A stretch of DNA of 14,431 bases from an uncultured Oscillospiraceae bacterium (GCA_900552115.1 URYP01000055.1:1-14431); one strand, 5' to 3'. Counted from the first letter of the stretch, positions 1 to 7,947 are shown. The notes: a model not told the origin generated them from the letters alone. Translations and numbers: made by a program.

Positions 1-967
1 GCATGGTCACAGCGGCATCTACGATATCGCCTGTGTTTACCTCCGTCAGGCCGCCGGGGATGTTCAGCTTGGTCTGTACCTCAATGGAAAGCTTGTCCTC
101 CGCCACCGTGCCGGCGCCAAGCTGGTTACCATCCACGACCAGATTAGGGATGGCCAGCGACGTTTTAGTGGTATACGCATATACGCCCCAACCGGACACC
201 GTCGAATCCACCGTAAAGATAACGGTGCTTTGTACAGTCTCAAGGACGTATCTCCCATATTCATCCGCCGGCTGGTCTGTATGTAACACCGCTCCCTCAA
301 CGCTAACCCCGGCGATATCCGGGGCCTTATACACAATACCGGGGATTACGGTCAAGGTATATATCAGGTGGTTCTCATGCTTGTCCATCGGCATGGATAC
401 CTGTTCGATCTCCGTGGCGCTGGTTTGCTTAAAATATGAAGAAGCCGCCTCTGCGCTGGATTGCGCATTATCTGCGCTTTGCTCCGCTCGCAACGCCGCA
501 GTATTTGCAGCTTCTGCGGATGCAGCAGCAGACATCTTAGCGTTTTTTGCTTCTTGAACATATCCCTGCAGAACCGTACCGTTGTTGGTAGATAGTAAGG
601 CATCGTCACTGTAAACAGAACGTTCAATATCCAGTATAAATGGGAAAGAGGATAGTACTTTAGCTTCCTCCGATTCCATAATCCTGATTTCACCACGCGC
701 TATTCCTGCAACGGCCAATTCATCCGATGAAAACGTATAGGTTAGTACCCCGTTTTTAATTCCACCTGAAACATCGTTATAGAACGGCTCCATATCCGGG
801 CGACAGACATATATTCTTGCTATAGTTGTAACGTTGTAAAGTTGGCCATTTGAATATAAAGTCGCCTCAATTGTCCTTGATTGGGCGTCTCCCTGCTTCA
901 TCATTATTCTTTGAGGAATATTCCGCTGGTTTAGTTCCAGCGCTATTTTCGTTAATACTTTTTCCAT
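1..967 (-). CDS. BppU-like upper baseplate / tail fibre-anchoring protein (partial, C-terminus off the window)
   Basis: The frame is open from the ATG at 967 to the left edge, giving 322 residues without a stop. An AAGGGG ribosome site lies 7 bases before the ATG, and the gene starts 11 bases after the previous stop. Residues 1-125 have the pattern of the BppU N-terminal domain, which in lactococcal-type phages fixes receptor-binding proteins to the baseplate: LELNQRNIPQ near the start, then a short beta-rich domain in which effective arguments such as YVCRPDMEPF and FPFILDIERS alternate with turns. Residues 138-178 are alanine/serine/glutamate-rich, consistent with a trimeric coiled-coil stalk. 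Residues 195-322 look beta-rich, with many V, T, Y and G. The position after Dit and the endopeptidase-like protein fits a distal tail role. The BppU assignment is by recalled family resemblance; the function of the C-terminal part is not recognised. Confidence 0.83.
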   Translation of the reverse strand, partial: MEKVLTKIALELNQRNIPQRIMMKQGDAQSRTIEATLYSNGQLYNVTTIARIYVCRPDMEPFYNDVSGGIKNGVLTYTFSSDELAVAGIARGEIRIMESEEAKVLSSFPFILDIERSVYSDDALLSTNNGTVLQGYVQEAKNAKMSAAASAEAANTAALRAEQSADNAQSSAEAASSYFKQTSATEIEQVSMPMDKHENHLIYTLTVIPGIVYKAPDIAGVSVEGAVLHTDQPADEYGRYVLETVQSTVIFTVDSTVSGWGVYAYTTKTSLAIPNLVVDGNQLGAGTVAEDKLSIEVQTKLNIPGGLTEVNTGDIVDAAVTM

Positions 968-978
968 CCTGACGCCCC

Positions 979-2814
979 TTATTTCCTTTCTAGCGTTTCT
1001 ACCCGCTTAACAAGATCGTCAAACGACGTACCGTTTATATTGACTTTTACGCCGCTTATATCTACATCTCCGGTTCTGAGATTTATAAAAATACCCATTT
1101 TTGTCGAAAAGCCTCCGGCATCATACATACCATAAAAGTCAAAGGTGTCCTTGCTGATTTTTATGCCCCTGTCATTAGAGCCGTTATACCAGGCAAGTGT
1201 TGTCCAGTAAATATCGCCACCGCTCGTATAAGCTTCTAAAATATTTCCCGCTTCGGCATCATGTACATAAAAAGCGCCCATGCCATCCCGCTCTCCGACA
1301 CCAATATATACGTCGTCAAGGCTTCCAGAATAAAGTTTCCCATTGACATATAAATCAACTCCTATCAACTTGAGTTTATCCTGAAAACGAAACTGACCGG
1401 TATCCAAATTGATATAAGTATTTCCGTCATTTGATTTGAGGACACCTGTCGTAACAATACCGGCATTCATAGTCCCCGACGTAATAAAATTGGCCACTAT
1501 GGAACCATCTTGCGTAATAGCTGTGGTGTACGGGCCATTCACTCCATTAGACGAGTATCCAAGCCCGCCCATGTTCCAGCGCCATACCTTCTGAGCATCA
1601 TTTACATCTGGCTTGTCCATAATAAGGATTTCGTCAGGCTCTCCGTCCTTGTTATCTGGACTGTCACGCATCACCACATATCCGCCGCTGTTTCCAGTAA
1701 TGAGCTTAGTAGCATTTGCGATAGCCATCTGAATTGCTGACGTAGTAGGAACCTTTTCAATTTTCTGCTGCTGTTCGACGATAGTATCCGCGATATTGCT
1801 TTTAGCTTCTCCCAATTCGATGCTGTTATATTTATCCTTTAATGCATCGTATACCGTCTTAACGCATTTAGCCGTAGCAGACACGCCTAAATTTGGGTAT
1901 TCTACCGTCACCGTATCACATAAATTAACGCGTTCCAGAAGCGCTATATTTTCATATTCCTCGGTCTGCTCCAATGGTTGAAACGATACAGTAATGCTGA
2001 CAGTAGGTACTCCAATATTATTGTCTGTTACATATTTAACTGCCCGCTCCCGCAGCTGCTCTTCTGTCGGCATTTCTTCAAATTCACCCGATAGGTCAAG
2101 TGGTTTAATGCGTGTAAAGCTATAGGTGCCAGGAGCTTCTACGATCTCTTCCGTCAATGTGACGGTGCCATTTTCGCCATTCCAATATGGATAAATACCC
2201 GTTGCAACATTAGCTATGTTTTCATCCTGCTGTAAATCCGTAAGGTTCTTCCCATACCGAATGGATACACCGTTATCCGTTCCCCTCCGGCTCCTCAAAT
2301 ACACATTCCAGCGTTCATATTCATATTCCCCGCCGAATGTGTCCAGTATCGATCCCTCTGCGCCTCCCATTATGGAGCGTATGGCAGACGGCACCGATAC
2401 CGTCATTTCCGAAGAGCTACTGATGTCCGTATTAAAGGCAAATGGGTTATCGCTCGACGATTGCTGTTTTATCTTTAAAAAAGTGTCAACCGCGCCACCC
2501 GCTGTAAACGGTGATACCACTATACCGGACAGATCATAACTGATGTGCTGCGCGTAAATGGTAATTCTTCCAGTCAACGGCTTTGTTATCCTGTATATAC
2601 GAAAAGGCTCTGGATCGTGGTACGGACTAGGCTTGACCAAAAGAATATTCCTGTTTGTCAGTTCAGCATAGTGGATACCAGTTATGGGGTACTGCATCTC
2701 CAATTCAAATATTCCGTTACGCTCTTCGGTTACCGTGCATGATATAGCGTCAGACAGTGCACCAATTCCATTATTATCAAAGATTGTTTCGTCCTGCGGA
2801 AATAAAAGGATCAT
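979..2814 (-). CDS. Tail-associated protein, prophage endopeptidase-tail family (Tal)
   Basis: This protein forms the tip (hub) of the siphophage tail below Dit. In some relatives it carries a peptidoglycan-cleaving domain. I chose the ATG at 2814 (611 residues): AAGGTGG lies 8 bases upstream, and the ATG overlaps the Dit stop as ATGA, a junction used repeatedly in this operon. A GTG at 2826 would add four residues but sits too close to that ribosome site. Residues 1-345 match the gp27-like hub of the Prophage_tail/endopeptidase-tail family (for example ELEMQYPITG and YAQHISYDLSG). Residues 370-470 hold the segment GNSGGYVVM...EILIMDKPDV...VWRWNMGGLGYSSNGVNGPY, which is very characteristic of this family. 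Residues 470-611 are glycine-rich and beta-rich and end in a short helix (DLVKRVETLERK). I see no clear lysozyme, NlpC/P60 or M23 motif, so enzymatic activity is doubtful despite the family name. Confidence 0.92.
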   Translation of the reverse strand: MILLFPQDETIFDNNGIGALSDAISCTVTEERNGIFELEMQYPITGIHYAELTNRNILLVKPSPYHDPEPFRIYRITKPLTGRITIYAQHISYDLSGIVVSPFTAGGAVDTFLKIKQQSSSDNPFAFNTDISSSSEMTVSVPSAIRSIMGGAEGSILDTFGGEYEYERWNVYLRSRRGTDNGVSIRYGKNLTDLQQDENIANVATGIYPYWNGENGTVTLTEEIVEAPGTYSFTRIKPLDLSGEFEEMPTEEQLRERAVKYVTDNNIGVPTVSITVSFQPLEQTEEYENIALLERVNLCDTVTVEYPNLGVSATAKCVKTVYDALKDKYNSIELGEAKSNIADTIVEQQQKIEKVPTTSAIQMAIANATKLITGNSGGYVVMRDSPDNKDGEPDEILIMDKPDVNDAQKVWRWNMGGLGYSSNGVNGPYTTAITQDGSIVANFITSGTMNAGIVTTGVLKSNDGNTYINLDTGQFRFQDKLKLIGVDLYVNGKLYSGSLDDVYIGVGERDGMGAFYVHDAEAGNILEAYTSGGDIYWTTLAWYNGSNDRGIKISKDTFDFYGMYDAGGFSTKMGIFINLRTGDVDISGVKVNINGTSFDDLVKRVETLERK

Positions 2815-3512
2815 ATTGTCCACCACCTTGGCGTTATTTCAACGCTGGTTATACCGCCATCCCAGCTTATAAAATTTTTTCCGCGTTCCAGTACAGGAAA
2901 TTGCGGCGCATAAATAGTGCTGTTTTTATTAAGCGTTCCTTTATACGCATTTTGACTATCACTGTCTAGTATCACATACCCATCCAGCGCCTTGATTTGA
3001 ACCGTACATTCCCCCACACGTAAATTCCCAGCCCCTGTGCCGTTGACTTTAATCAGCGGCAGGGCTGGGAATAACTCATTGTAAAGCTCTCTTTGAGTAT
3101 CAAATGTTATAGGTATTTCTCCATCTTTTCGCCAGCGTTGTGGTTTACAGGTAAACATCAGCGACGTTTCCCCTGAACGATTTAGGAAACGCATATCAAA
3201 ATCAATTGGGCCGGAAAATATACCCATTCTAAAATATTCAGGATGATAGGTATCTTCCAAACGCTGATACGATGTGTGCCACAGTAGCCACGCCTTGGCC
3301 GCGTCACTGTTTTGGTTAAATTTCGTTCGGATAAAAGCTGGATACGCGACTGAAATGTTCTTAAACCTTTGATTGCTAATGATCAAATCACCGTTTTTAC
3401 CTTTGATTTGAGTATATTCCAAATCCCTTTCCGGGGCGTTAAACGTATTTTCACCGCTTATGTAAATGCCGTAATCAGAGCTGCGTTTTCCGCTGTAAAC
3501 GAAATAATTCAT
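2811..3512 (-). CDS. Distal tail protein (Dit, Sipho_tail family)
   Basis: Dit forms a hexameric ring joining the last tail-tube ring to the tail tip and baseplate. The 233-residue protein starts with a typical Dit N-terminus (FVYSGKRSSDYGIYISG, then RDLEYTQIKGKNGDLI), where the GxNGDL turn is a family hallmark. A second typical segment, FLNRSGETSLMFTCKPQRW, ends the N-terminal domain near residue 130; the rest resembles the beta-sandwich (galectin-like) domain. The ATG overlaps the tape measure stop as ATGA, and the stop overlaps the next start in the same way, so expression is probably coupled across all three genes. The order tape measure - Dit - Tal is the standard one in Gram-positive siphophages. 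The length is normal for the short, non-carbohydrate-binding Dit type. Confidence 0.93.
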   Translation of the reverse strand: MNYFVYSGKRSSDYGIYISGENTFNAPERDLEYTQIKGKNGDLIISNQRFKNISVAYPAFIRTKFNQNSDAAKAWLLWHTSYQRLEDTYHPEYFRMGIFSGPIDFDMRFLNRSGETSLMFTCKPQRWRKDGEIPITFDTQRELYNELFPALPLIKVNGTGAGNLRVGECTVQIKALDGYVILDSDSQNAYKGTLNKNSTIYAPQFPVLERGKNFISWDGGITSVEITPRWWTI

Positions 3513-5788
3513 TTAGCCCACACAGCCCCTTTCATTTGATAAACAGTGCCCATCCTATCCATAAGAATATCCGCCAGTTCATTTACATCTTGCCCTGGCG
3601 CACCGTATACGTAAATGGTATTCCCTCCCACGTTGGTGGTGTTGGTGTTTTGCGTAAGAGGCTCAACAATCGCACGGTTTCCCGTGACTGTGAGCAGTTC
3701 CGGGCCGGCTTCTCCAACTACGGCGGAACCCTGAGACAAAACGCCGCCTTGCGCTAGATAGGGAATTTGGTCTATACTTCCGATATCAAACCCTACATGG
3801 CCACCGCCCAACCAATCCGGCACATCGAATGATATACAGTTAATTCCATCAATTATCCAGTTAATACCATCGATAGCACAATTTATAAGCCAGATAATGG
3901 CGTTGATAGGAGCCTTAACAATTTCAACCAACGTATCCCATATTCCTCCGAAAATGTCCTTTACCCCGTTCCACGCTCGCTCCCAATCTCCGGTAAAAAC
4001 GCCTCGGATAAAATCGATAATGCCATCAAACGTCCGTTTGATTCCATTCCATATTCCCTGTATGGTATCAAACAGTCCGTTTAATGCGCCTCCTAACACA
4101 GGGCCGAATATTTCTGCCCAATCCTTTGCAAATATGTTCTGCAGAAAATCATCTACTTTTTGCAGGACGGCTTGTATTTCGTCGCCCTTCGTAGCGATCA
4201 ACAATACCAATCCTACGATCGCTGCAATTATAGCAACCATCGGATTGGCCATCAAAAATTGTAGGGCTTTTGTTACACCTGATATAGCTGAGGAAATACC
4301 ACCTATTATTTTAGCCATTGGCGATATGGCTGCCACCACCATCAGAACCGTGCCAATCATTTTAATCTGGCTTTCATCCAGCGAAGAAAGCCACGATATA
4401 ACATCTTTGACCTTCTCCATAATAATTGTAATTATCGGTGATAGCGTATCCCCCAATTCAATGCCCGTATTTTTTAGTTCATTCAGGGATTTTTTAAATT
4501 TCTGGCCTGTCGTATTGGATACATCATCAAACGCCGCCTGTGTTGCTCCGGCACTTTTCTGCATTTCGGAAAGCATAGCGTCAAATTCTTTTCCACTTTT
4601 TCTACTTAACATAAGCGCGGCAGAACCGGCCTCAACGCTACCAAACATGTCCTTTAGGCTTTTTCCATTTTTTTCTGCGTACCCGGACAACATGTTCAAT
4701 ATTTCCGATGTGCTTTTTCCGCTTTTTTTTAGCTCTGTGAACCCTTTCCCAGTCAATTCTTTAAGGGCAGTATCCGTTTGTGAACCGGCTTTGGTAAGTT
4801 CGTTTAGCATTCCTTTTAAGTAGGTACCGCTCTCTGCAGTGGCGACGCCGTTTTTAGTCATCAAGGCGTAGGCTGCCGATAATTCCTGAAAACTGAAATT
4901 AGCCGATGATGCAATTGGAATAACCTTACCAACGGATGCGGCCAGTTCATCGACCGTCGTTTTACCTTGGTTTTGAGTGGTAATAAGCAAGTCTGACAGT
5001 TTTTCCGTATCTTTTGCAGACAATCCGTATCCGTTGATTGCCGTAGTGAGGACGTCTACCGATTTAGCTGTATCCGTAAATCCACCTTTGGCCAGCTTCA
5101 CGGCGTTTTTTGTAAATTCCACAGCATCCGCTTGATCAATGCTGGCGGAAATAGACGAGTAAACGGATTCAGAATATTCATCGACAGCTACCCCGGTTTC
5201 GTTACTGGCATCAATGATACTCTGTTTATATGCATCCATATCTGTCTTGGATTTATCAAGTAGTGTTTTCACCTTAGCAAAATTGTCTTCAAAGGCGATT
5301 GATAGTCCAGCCGTGGCGACTATAGCTCCCCCTGCTACAGCAGACAACTTCTTTGTTTTATCCGCTACTTTATTGGCCCCAGAAGCCACTTTATCCGCCG
5401 CGTCCGATATTTTAAGAAGGGCCGATCCACTATTTTGCGCAGCCTTTTCCAAATTTTTAAGTTGCAATTCCGTACTGGCTATTTCCCGTTGTAATCCTTC
5501 ATACTGCTCCTTAGTAATTTCCCCACGGTCAAATTGTTCCTGCACCTGTTTCTGCGCATCTTTCAGTGAATCCAGTTTACCTTTGGTTTCTCCCACCGCC
5601 TGAGATAAAAGCCGCTGCCTCTGTTCCAAAAGTTCCGTGTTTTTTGGATCAAGTTTCAGAAGTCGTTCAACGTCTTTTAACTGTTTCTGTGTTTCAGATA
5701 TTTGCTTGTTCGTACCAGACAGCGCCTTGGACAAACCGGTTGTATCCCCGCCGATTCGTACAATTATGCCCTTAATCCTTTCCGCCAT
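3509..5788 (-). CDS. Phage tail tape measure protein (TP901 family)
   Basis: The tape measure sets tail length during assembly and passes into the cell envelope on infection. The 759-residue protein has a lysine/glutamate/glutamine-rich coiled coil at residues 20-150, then the TP901-type core at about 160-430 (AFEDNFAKVKTLLDKS, then GVAVDEYSESVY, then GMLNELTKAG). Hydrophobic segments lie at about 478-503 and 512-534, with a tryptophan-rich amphipathic stretch at 570-650 (repeated I/F-x-G-I-W and NWIIDGIN patterns). The end carries the usual motif QGGVLSQGSAVVGEAGPELL at about 680-699. The start has an AAGGGGTGA ribosome site overlapping the stop of the frameshifted chaperone. No lytic transglycosylase or peptidase domain is visible. 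The gene is short for the family, which implies a fairly short tail. Confidence 0.97.
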   Translation of the reverse strand: MAERIKGIIVRIGGDTTGLSKALSGTNKQISETQKQLKDVERLLKLDPKNTELLEQRQRLLSQAVGETKGKLDSLKDAQKQVQEQFDRGEITKEQYEGLQREIASTELQLKNLEKAAQNSGSALLKISDAADKVASGANKVADKTKKLSAVAGGAIVATAGLSIAFEDNFAKVKTLLDKSKTDMDAYKQSIIDASNETGVAVDEYSESVYSSISASIDQADAVEFTKNAVKLAKGGFTDTAKSVDVLTTAINGYGLSAKDTEKLSDLLITTQNQGKTTVDELAASVGKVIPIASSANFSFQELSAAYALMTKNGVATAESGTYLKGMLNELTKAGSQTDTALKELTGKGFTELKKSGKSTSEILNMLSGYAEKNGKSLKDMFGSVEAGSAALMLSRKSGKEFDAMLSEMQKSAGATQAAFDDVSNTTGQKFKKSLNELKNTGIELGDTLSPIITIIMEKVKDVISWLSSLDESQIKMIGTVLMVVAAISPMAKIIGGISSAISGVTKALQFLMANPMVAIIAAIVGLVLLIATKGDEIQAVLQKVDDFLQNIFAKDWAEIFGPVLGGALNGLFDTIQGIWNGIKRTFDGIIDFIRGVFTGDWERAWNGVKDIFGGIWDTLVEIVKAPINAIIWLINCAIDGINWIIDGINCISFDVPDWLGGGHVGFDIGSIDQIPYLAQGGVLSQGSAVVGEAGPELLTVTGNRAIVEPLTQNTNTTNVGGNTIYVYGAPGQDVNELADILMDRMGTVYQMKGAVWAK

Positions 5789-5797
5789 TTATCTATA

Positions 5798-6375
5798 TCA
5801 CCCCTTTCCGAAAAATGTTTCAATATCATCCTGCGTGGCTTTATAAGGATATTTTTCGCCATCGTTTCCGCGCTCAATAAGCATGTCGTAAACCATCCCC
5901 ATGGTCATGTCATTTAAATCCTCACGCGATAAGTGCAGTTCCGCGCAGCGGAGCATAAACGTCGCCCCGGTTTGTACCCTGGTTGTGGGTCTTATTTTTT
6001 TTTAGGCTTCGCGGTTGTGGCGTTGTTAATATTCCACAGTTCTAAAATGTGCGGCAAAATTTCGTAGATAGAAAAAGCGTCAAAATTATCCAGCCATTCA
6101 TCCGCAGTATTTGAAATTCCCTGATCGTACTGCCGTGCCATGATATAAGCTACGTTTTCGAACAACTCTAGATCAGTTGCAGAAAGCTGCGCCTCCTGCT
6201 TGTCTTCCTCTGACGCCCCCTCACCCATGCTGCCCAAAGCTTTTTTGTACGCCTTATTCAGCGCGGTCATATCCGCAATTATGTCACGGCCAAAAAAATG
6301 CCTATAAAAACGTGGGGTCAGGGCCGTAGCCCTGAACCCCACATCTTGACCGCTTATATGTAAAACCTTATCCAT
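5798..6375 (-). CDS. Tail assembly chaperone, frameshifted long form (gpGT-like)
   Basis: This is the predicted -1 frameshift product of the chaperone gene: residues 1-127 in frame 0, then 65 residues in the -1 frame, about 192 in all. The -1 frame is open from the A9 run to the stop at 5800-5798, 9 bases before the tape measure start. Its product includes MLRCAELHLSREDLNDMTMG and ends KYPYKATQDDIETFFGKG, a pattern I know from the T part of Gram-positive phage GT chaperones. In lambda-like systems the T extension binds the tail tube protein while G coats the tape measure. The -1 frame carries a TAA (6004-6002) at the start of the A run and frame 0 carries a TAA (5994-5992) just after it, so the switch must happen inside the A run. 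An internal ATG at 5956 could also give a free 52-residue T protein, but I see no convincing ribosome site for it. Confidence 0.82.
5992..6375 (-). CDS. Tail assembly chaperone, short form (gpG-like)
   Basis: The 127-residue frame-0 product is mostly acidic and helical, with a central low-complexity charged segment (GEGASEEDKQEAQ, about residues 53-65). It has the LTPRFYRHFFGRDIIADM and NVAYIMARQYD patterns seen in chaperones of this type, followed by EWLDNFDAFSIYEILPHI. It ends in PKKK, encoded by the slippery A run. It lies between the tail tube and tape measure genes, the fixed position of the G gene, three bases after the tail tube stop. In known systems many copies of the G protein bind the tape measure and keep it soluble before the tube polymerises. 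The identification rests on position, size, acidic helical composition and the frameshift arrangement. Confidence 0.85.
   Translation of the reverse strand: MDKVLHISGQDVGFRATALTPRFYRHFFGRDIIADMTALNKAYKKALGSMGEGASEEDKQEAQLSATDLELFENVAYIMARQYDQGISNTADEWLDNFDAFSIYEILPHILELWNINNATTAKPKKK
5995..6003 (-). other. Programmed -1 ribosomal frameshift site (A9 slippery run)
   Basis: On the minus strand the gene reads CCT AAA AAA AAA TAA. The nine A residues contain the slippery heptamer A-AAA-AAA in the correct phase for -1 slippage. The -1 frame is closed immediately upstream (TAA at 6004-6002) and open for 65 codons downstream. A weak hairpin, ACCC (5990-5987) pairing with GGGT (5979-5976) around a 7-base loop, begins 4 bases after the run; it is too small to be relied on. 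Transcriptional slippage adding one A would give the same fusion, so the mechanism is not settled by sequence alone. Confidence 0.8.
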
Positions 6376-6378
6376 AAA

Positions 6379-6948
6379 TTAAGCCGCCGCCTTTTCATAT
6401 ACACTATTGAACCACTCTTTCTTCACATCTTCAGAAGTTTGTGAAGTGGTTCTCGCCATTACCCGGCCATCTTCCAGAGGGCTGGCGGTAATAGAAATTT
6501 TTTGCGTCTGTGGCTCTTTCGTTTCCGTATTTGTAGCACCTCCAATACCGGGACGTGTTCCAAGACAGTTATACATACAGTAATATTGACCGGCTTTGTC
6601 TCCGTCTATCTGGAACAAAAGAGCGATCGGCTTTGGTTCGACAAGTGCAGTTTCGATGATAACATGATCCGTTTCGCTTTCTTCCGCCCCCCAAACGTCT
6701 TTTACCATCTTTTCAGGAAATCGCGCCATTTCCAGATCTCCCGAATAACCGTTATTGGATACGCTTTGATAATATACCATACCGTCAGCGTAAAACGGCT
6801 TGATCTCCCCCTGCGGGTCGAGCGTCAGGCTTACCGCGCCCGGCACGTGAACCGGTTTCCCCCAAGCTATCAAACCACCTGTATCAGTCAAAATTGCATA
6901 ATGGACATTTTTTAAATTAAACTGTACCTTATTTTCGGTTTCTGGCAT
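6379..6948 (-). CDS. Major tail tube protein (phi13-type family)
   Basis: The protein polymerises into the tail tube through which DNA passes. It has 189 residues, a normal length, with an N-terminal segment (KNVHYAILTDTGG, then AWGKPVHVPGAVSLTLDPQG) typical of the phi13-type major tail protein family: the chain gives its feature name, a variable loop, and then the motif with GAVSLTLDPQGEIKPFYADG. The body is beta-rich and includes YYQSVSNNGYSGDLEMARFP and a late SITASPLEDGRVMARTT strand pair. No Ig-like C-terminal decoration domain is present. A GAGGTG ribosome site precedes the ATG, and part of it lies at the end of the upstream tail completion gene. The location between neck genes and chaperone agrees. 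Confidence 0.87.
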   Translation of the reverse strand: MPETENKVQFNLKNVHYAILTDTGGLIAWGKPVHVPGAVSLTLDPQGEIKPFYADGMVYYQSVSNNGYSGDLEMARFPEKMVKDVWGAEESETDHVIIETALVEPKPIALLFQIDGDKAGQYYCMYNCLGTRPGIGGATNTETKEPQTQKISITASPLEDGRVMARTTSQTSEDVKKEWFNSVYEKAAA

Positions 6949-6953
6949 CCTGT

Positions 6954-7262
6954 TTACACCTCAATTTCATAAATTATTTGATAACATCTTTCGGTATCGA
7001 TGTAGGTTTCGGATTTTTCCCAACACAAAGATGGAAAGGCGTTTTCTACCCTGTCCTCCGCATAGGGGTCTTTCCATTGTGTATATAATTCTAACTGGTA
7101 ACGTGTTCCAGTACTATAGACGACACCATCTGCGCAAAAATTATGAGAATAGGCGCTGCGGAAAAGAATATATGGCATCGGCTGCGGATCGCTGAAATAC
7201 CCGTAAGCAACCGGATAACCCGTTTTATCCAGCATGGTTTTGATATCCTCAGGGGTCATCAA
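6954..7262 (-). CDS. Putative tail completion / tail terminator protein
   Basis: This 102-residue protein is the fourth small gene after the capsid, the position of the tail completion (Tc1) protein in type 1 neck phages. That protein caps the tail tube and provides the surface that docks to the head. It starts MMTPEDIKTMLDKTGYPVAY and continues with YILFRSAYSHNFCADGVVYS, YQLELYTQWKDP, and ends YQIIYEIEV. I recall this pattern (low-complexity-free, alpha then beta, with a conserved ELYT strand) from small uncharacterised proteins at the same place in clostridial phages. Its ATG overlaps the preceding stop as ATGA. The gene is secure; the function is inferred from position and fold-like pattern, and no catalytic motif is expected. 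Confidence 0.65.
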   Translation of the reverse strand: MMTPEDIKTMLDKTGYPVAYGYFSDPQPMPYILFRSAYSHNFCADGVVYSTGTRYQLELYTQWKDPYAEDRVENAFPSLCWEKSETYIDTERCYQIIYEIEV

Positions 7263-7648
7263 CCTTTGACCACCACCTTGGCTTTTCCTAACAGTTTTTC
7301 TTCCGCACGTTGCTCGGCCGGCCTAATGTGTGGATGCGGCGAAGCCGCTCCACGTGCAATCCCCCCTCTACCGGCATGCCCATTTTCAATCAGATGTGTA
7401 AGCTGTGGGTCAGTTTTATTATAGACAGTAATACGAATATCGTCGCGGCTCTCATGCTCTACCGCTATCCGCCAGCCTTTTTTGTATGATCCGGTTAGCT
7501 TGGGGCTGTTCTGCTGTATATCCTGCCTGCACTCTTTGGCGACTGCTTTAGCATTATCCTTTATGCCATCTGCCACATCCTGCCTATACACTCCCAGTTC
7601 CTTGGCTATGGTAGCCGCCAAATTATCTATGTTTACAGTAGACATCAT
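7259..7648 (-). CDS. Neck protein, HK97 gp10-like family
   Basis: The 129-residue protein belongs to the HK97-gp10-like group of neck or tail-joining proteins. An N-terminal helix (residues 5-45) is followed by SPKLTGSYKKGWRIAVEHES, the typical 'P.TGxLxxSW' segment, and then YNKTDPQLTHLIENGHAGRG, the family hallmark 'LTHLLENGHA.RGG', and finally PHPHIRPAEQRAEEKLLG. Its ATG overlaps the previous stop as ATGA, and its own stop overlaps the next ATG in the same way, so translation is likely coupled in both directions. The ribosome site (AAAGG) is weak, in line with coupling. It sits third in the neck cluster, where the Ne1 gene is expected. Confidence 0.85.
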   Translation of the reverse strand: MMSTVNIDNLAATIAKELGVYRQDVADGIKDNAKAVAKECRQDIQQNSPKLTGSYKKGWRIAVEHESRDDIRITVYNKTDPQLTHLIENGHAGRGGIARGAASPHPHIRPAEQRAEEKLLGKAKVVVKG

Positions 7649-7947
7649 ATCCCAGCCTTTCGTTCCAGATATAGCTCTATTGTGTCTTTCCTATTCATAT
7701 AGGTGCGGTACACCGCGTAGCGTTTCCCGTCCAGCTCAACAGTATTTTCCCCATCGTAATCGTGGGCAAACATGGTTACTCTGTACTGTGGATTCATTCC
7801 AGCCTGTCCCGCTTTATACCATTCGTCACAACTTATACTGGATAAATTGCAGTAAACCTCCCGTTTGGATTCTTTTGAAACCGGCTGGCCTAATCCATCC
7901 GGTTTGAGCTTAACGGCTATTAAGGTCAAAAGGCTGGATTTATCCAC
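7645..7947 (-). CDS. Head closure / head-tail joining protein
   Basis: This 100-residue protein occupies the second neck position, where head closure proteins (SPP1 gp16-like, phage head-tail joining family) seal the portal after packaging. It has the features KREVYCNLSSISCDEWYKAG, then NPQYRVTMFAHDYDGENTVE and YAVYRTYMNRKDTIELYLER, which match the usual 'EVFC...S....EFY.A...G..PE....I...DY.....V..G..Y.VYRT......IELYL' pattern. I chose the GTG at 7947, 7 bases after a strong GGAGG. The TTG at 7950 is only 4 bases from that site and is a less likely alternative. The start overlaps the end of the adaptor gene by 8 bases. Confidence 0.82.
   Translation of the reverse strand: MDKSSLLTLIAVKLKPDGLGQPVSKESKREVYCNLSSISCDEWYKAGQAGMNPQYRVTMFAHDYDGENTVELDGKRYAVYRTYMNRKDTIELYLERKAGI

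Noticed and set aside
3..557. Plus-strand open frame of 184 codons at the left edge
   Set aside because: It is antisense to the BppU-like gene, and its A/S/C-rich end mirrors the alanine-rich coiled coil of the true gene.
364..696. Minus-strand open frame of 110 codons (and 64-336) inside the BppU-like gene
   Set aside because: They are in a different frame from the 322-codon frame that has a good ribosome site and a recognisable domain; their products are R/L/P-rich.
3897..4823. Plus-strand open frame of 308 codons opposite the tape measure gene
   Set aside because: It is fully antisense to a well-supported gene and is rich in S, P, I and F without domain pattern; no ribosome site that I can see. 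Low stop frequency on the opposite strand explains it.
5987..5990. Stimulatory hairpin downstream of the slippery site as firm evidence for frameshifting
   Set aside because: Only 4 bp can pair and the spacing is short; the call rests on the reading frames and on the A run, not on this structure.
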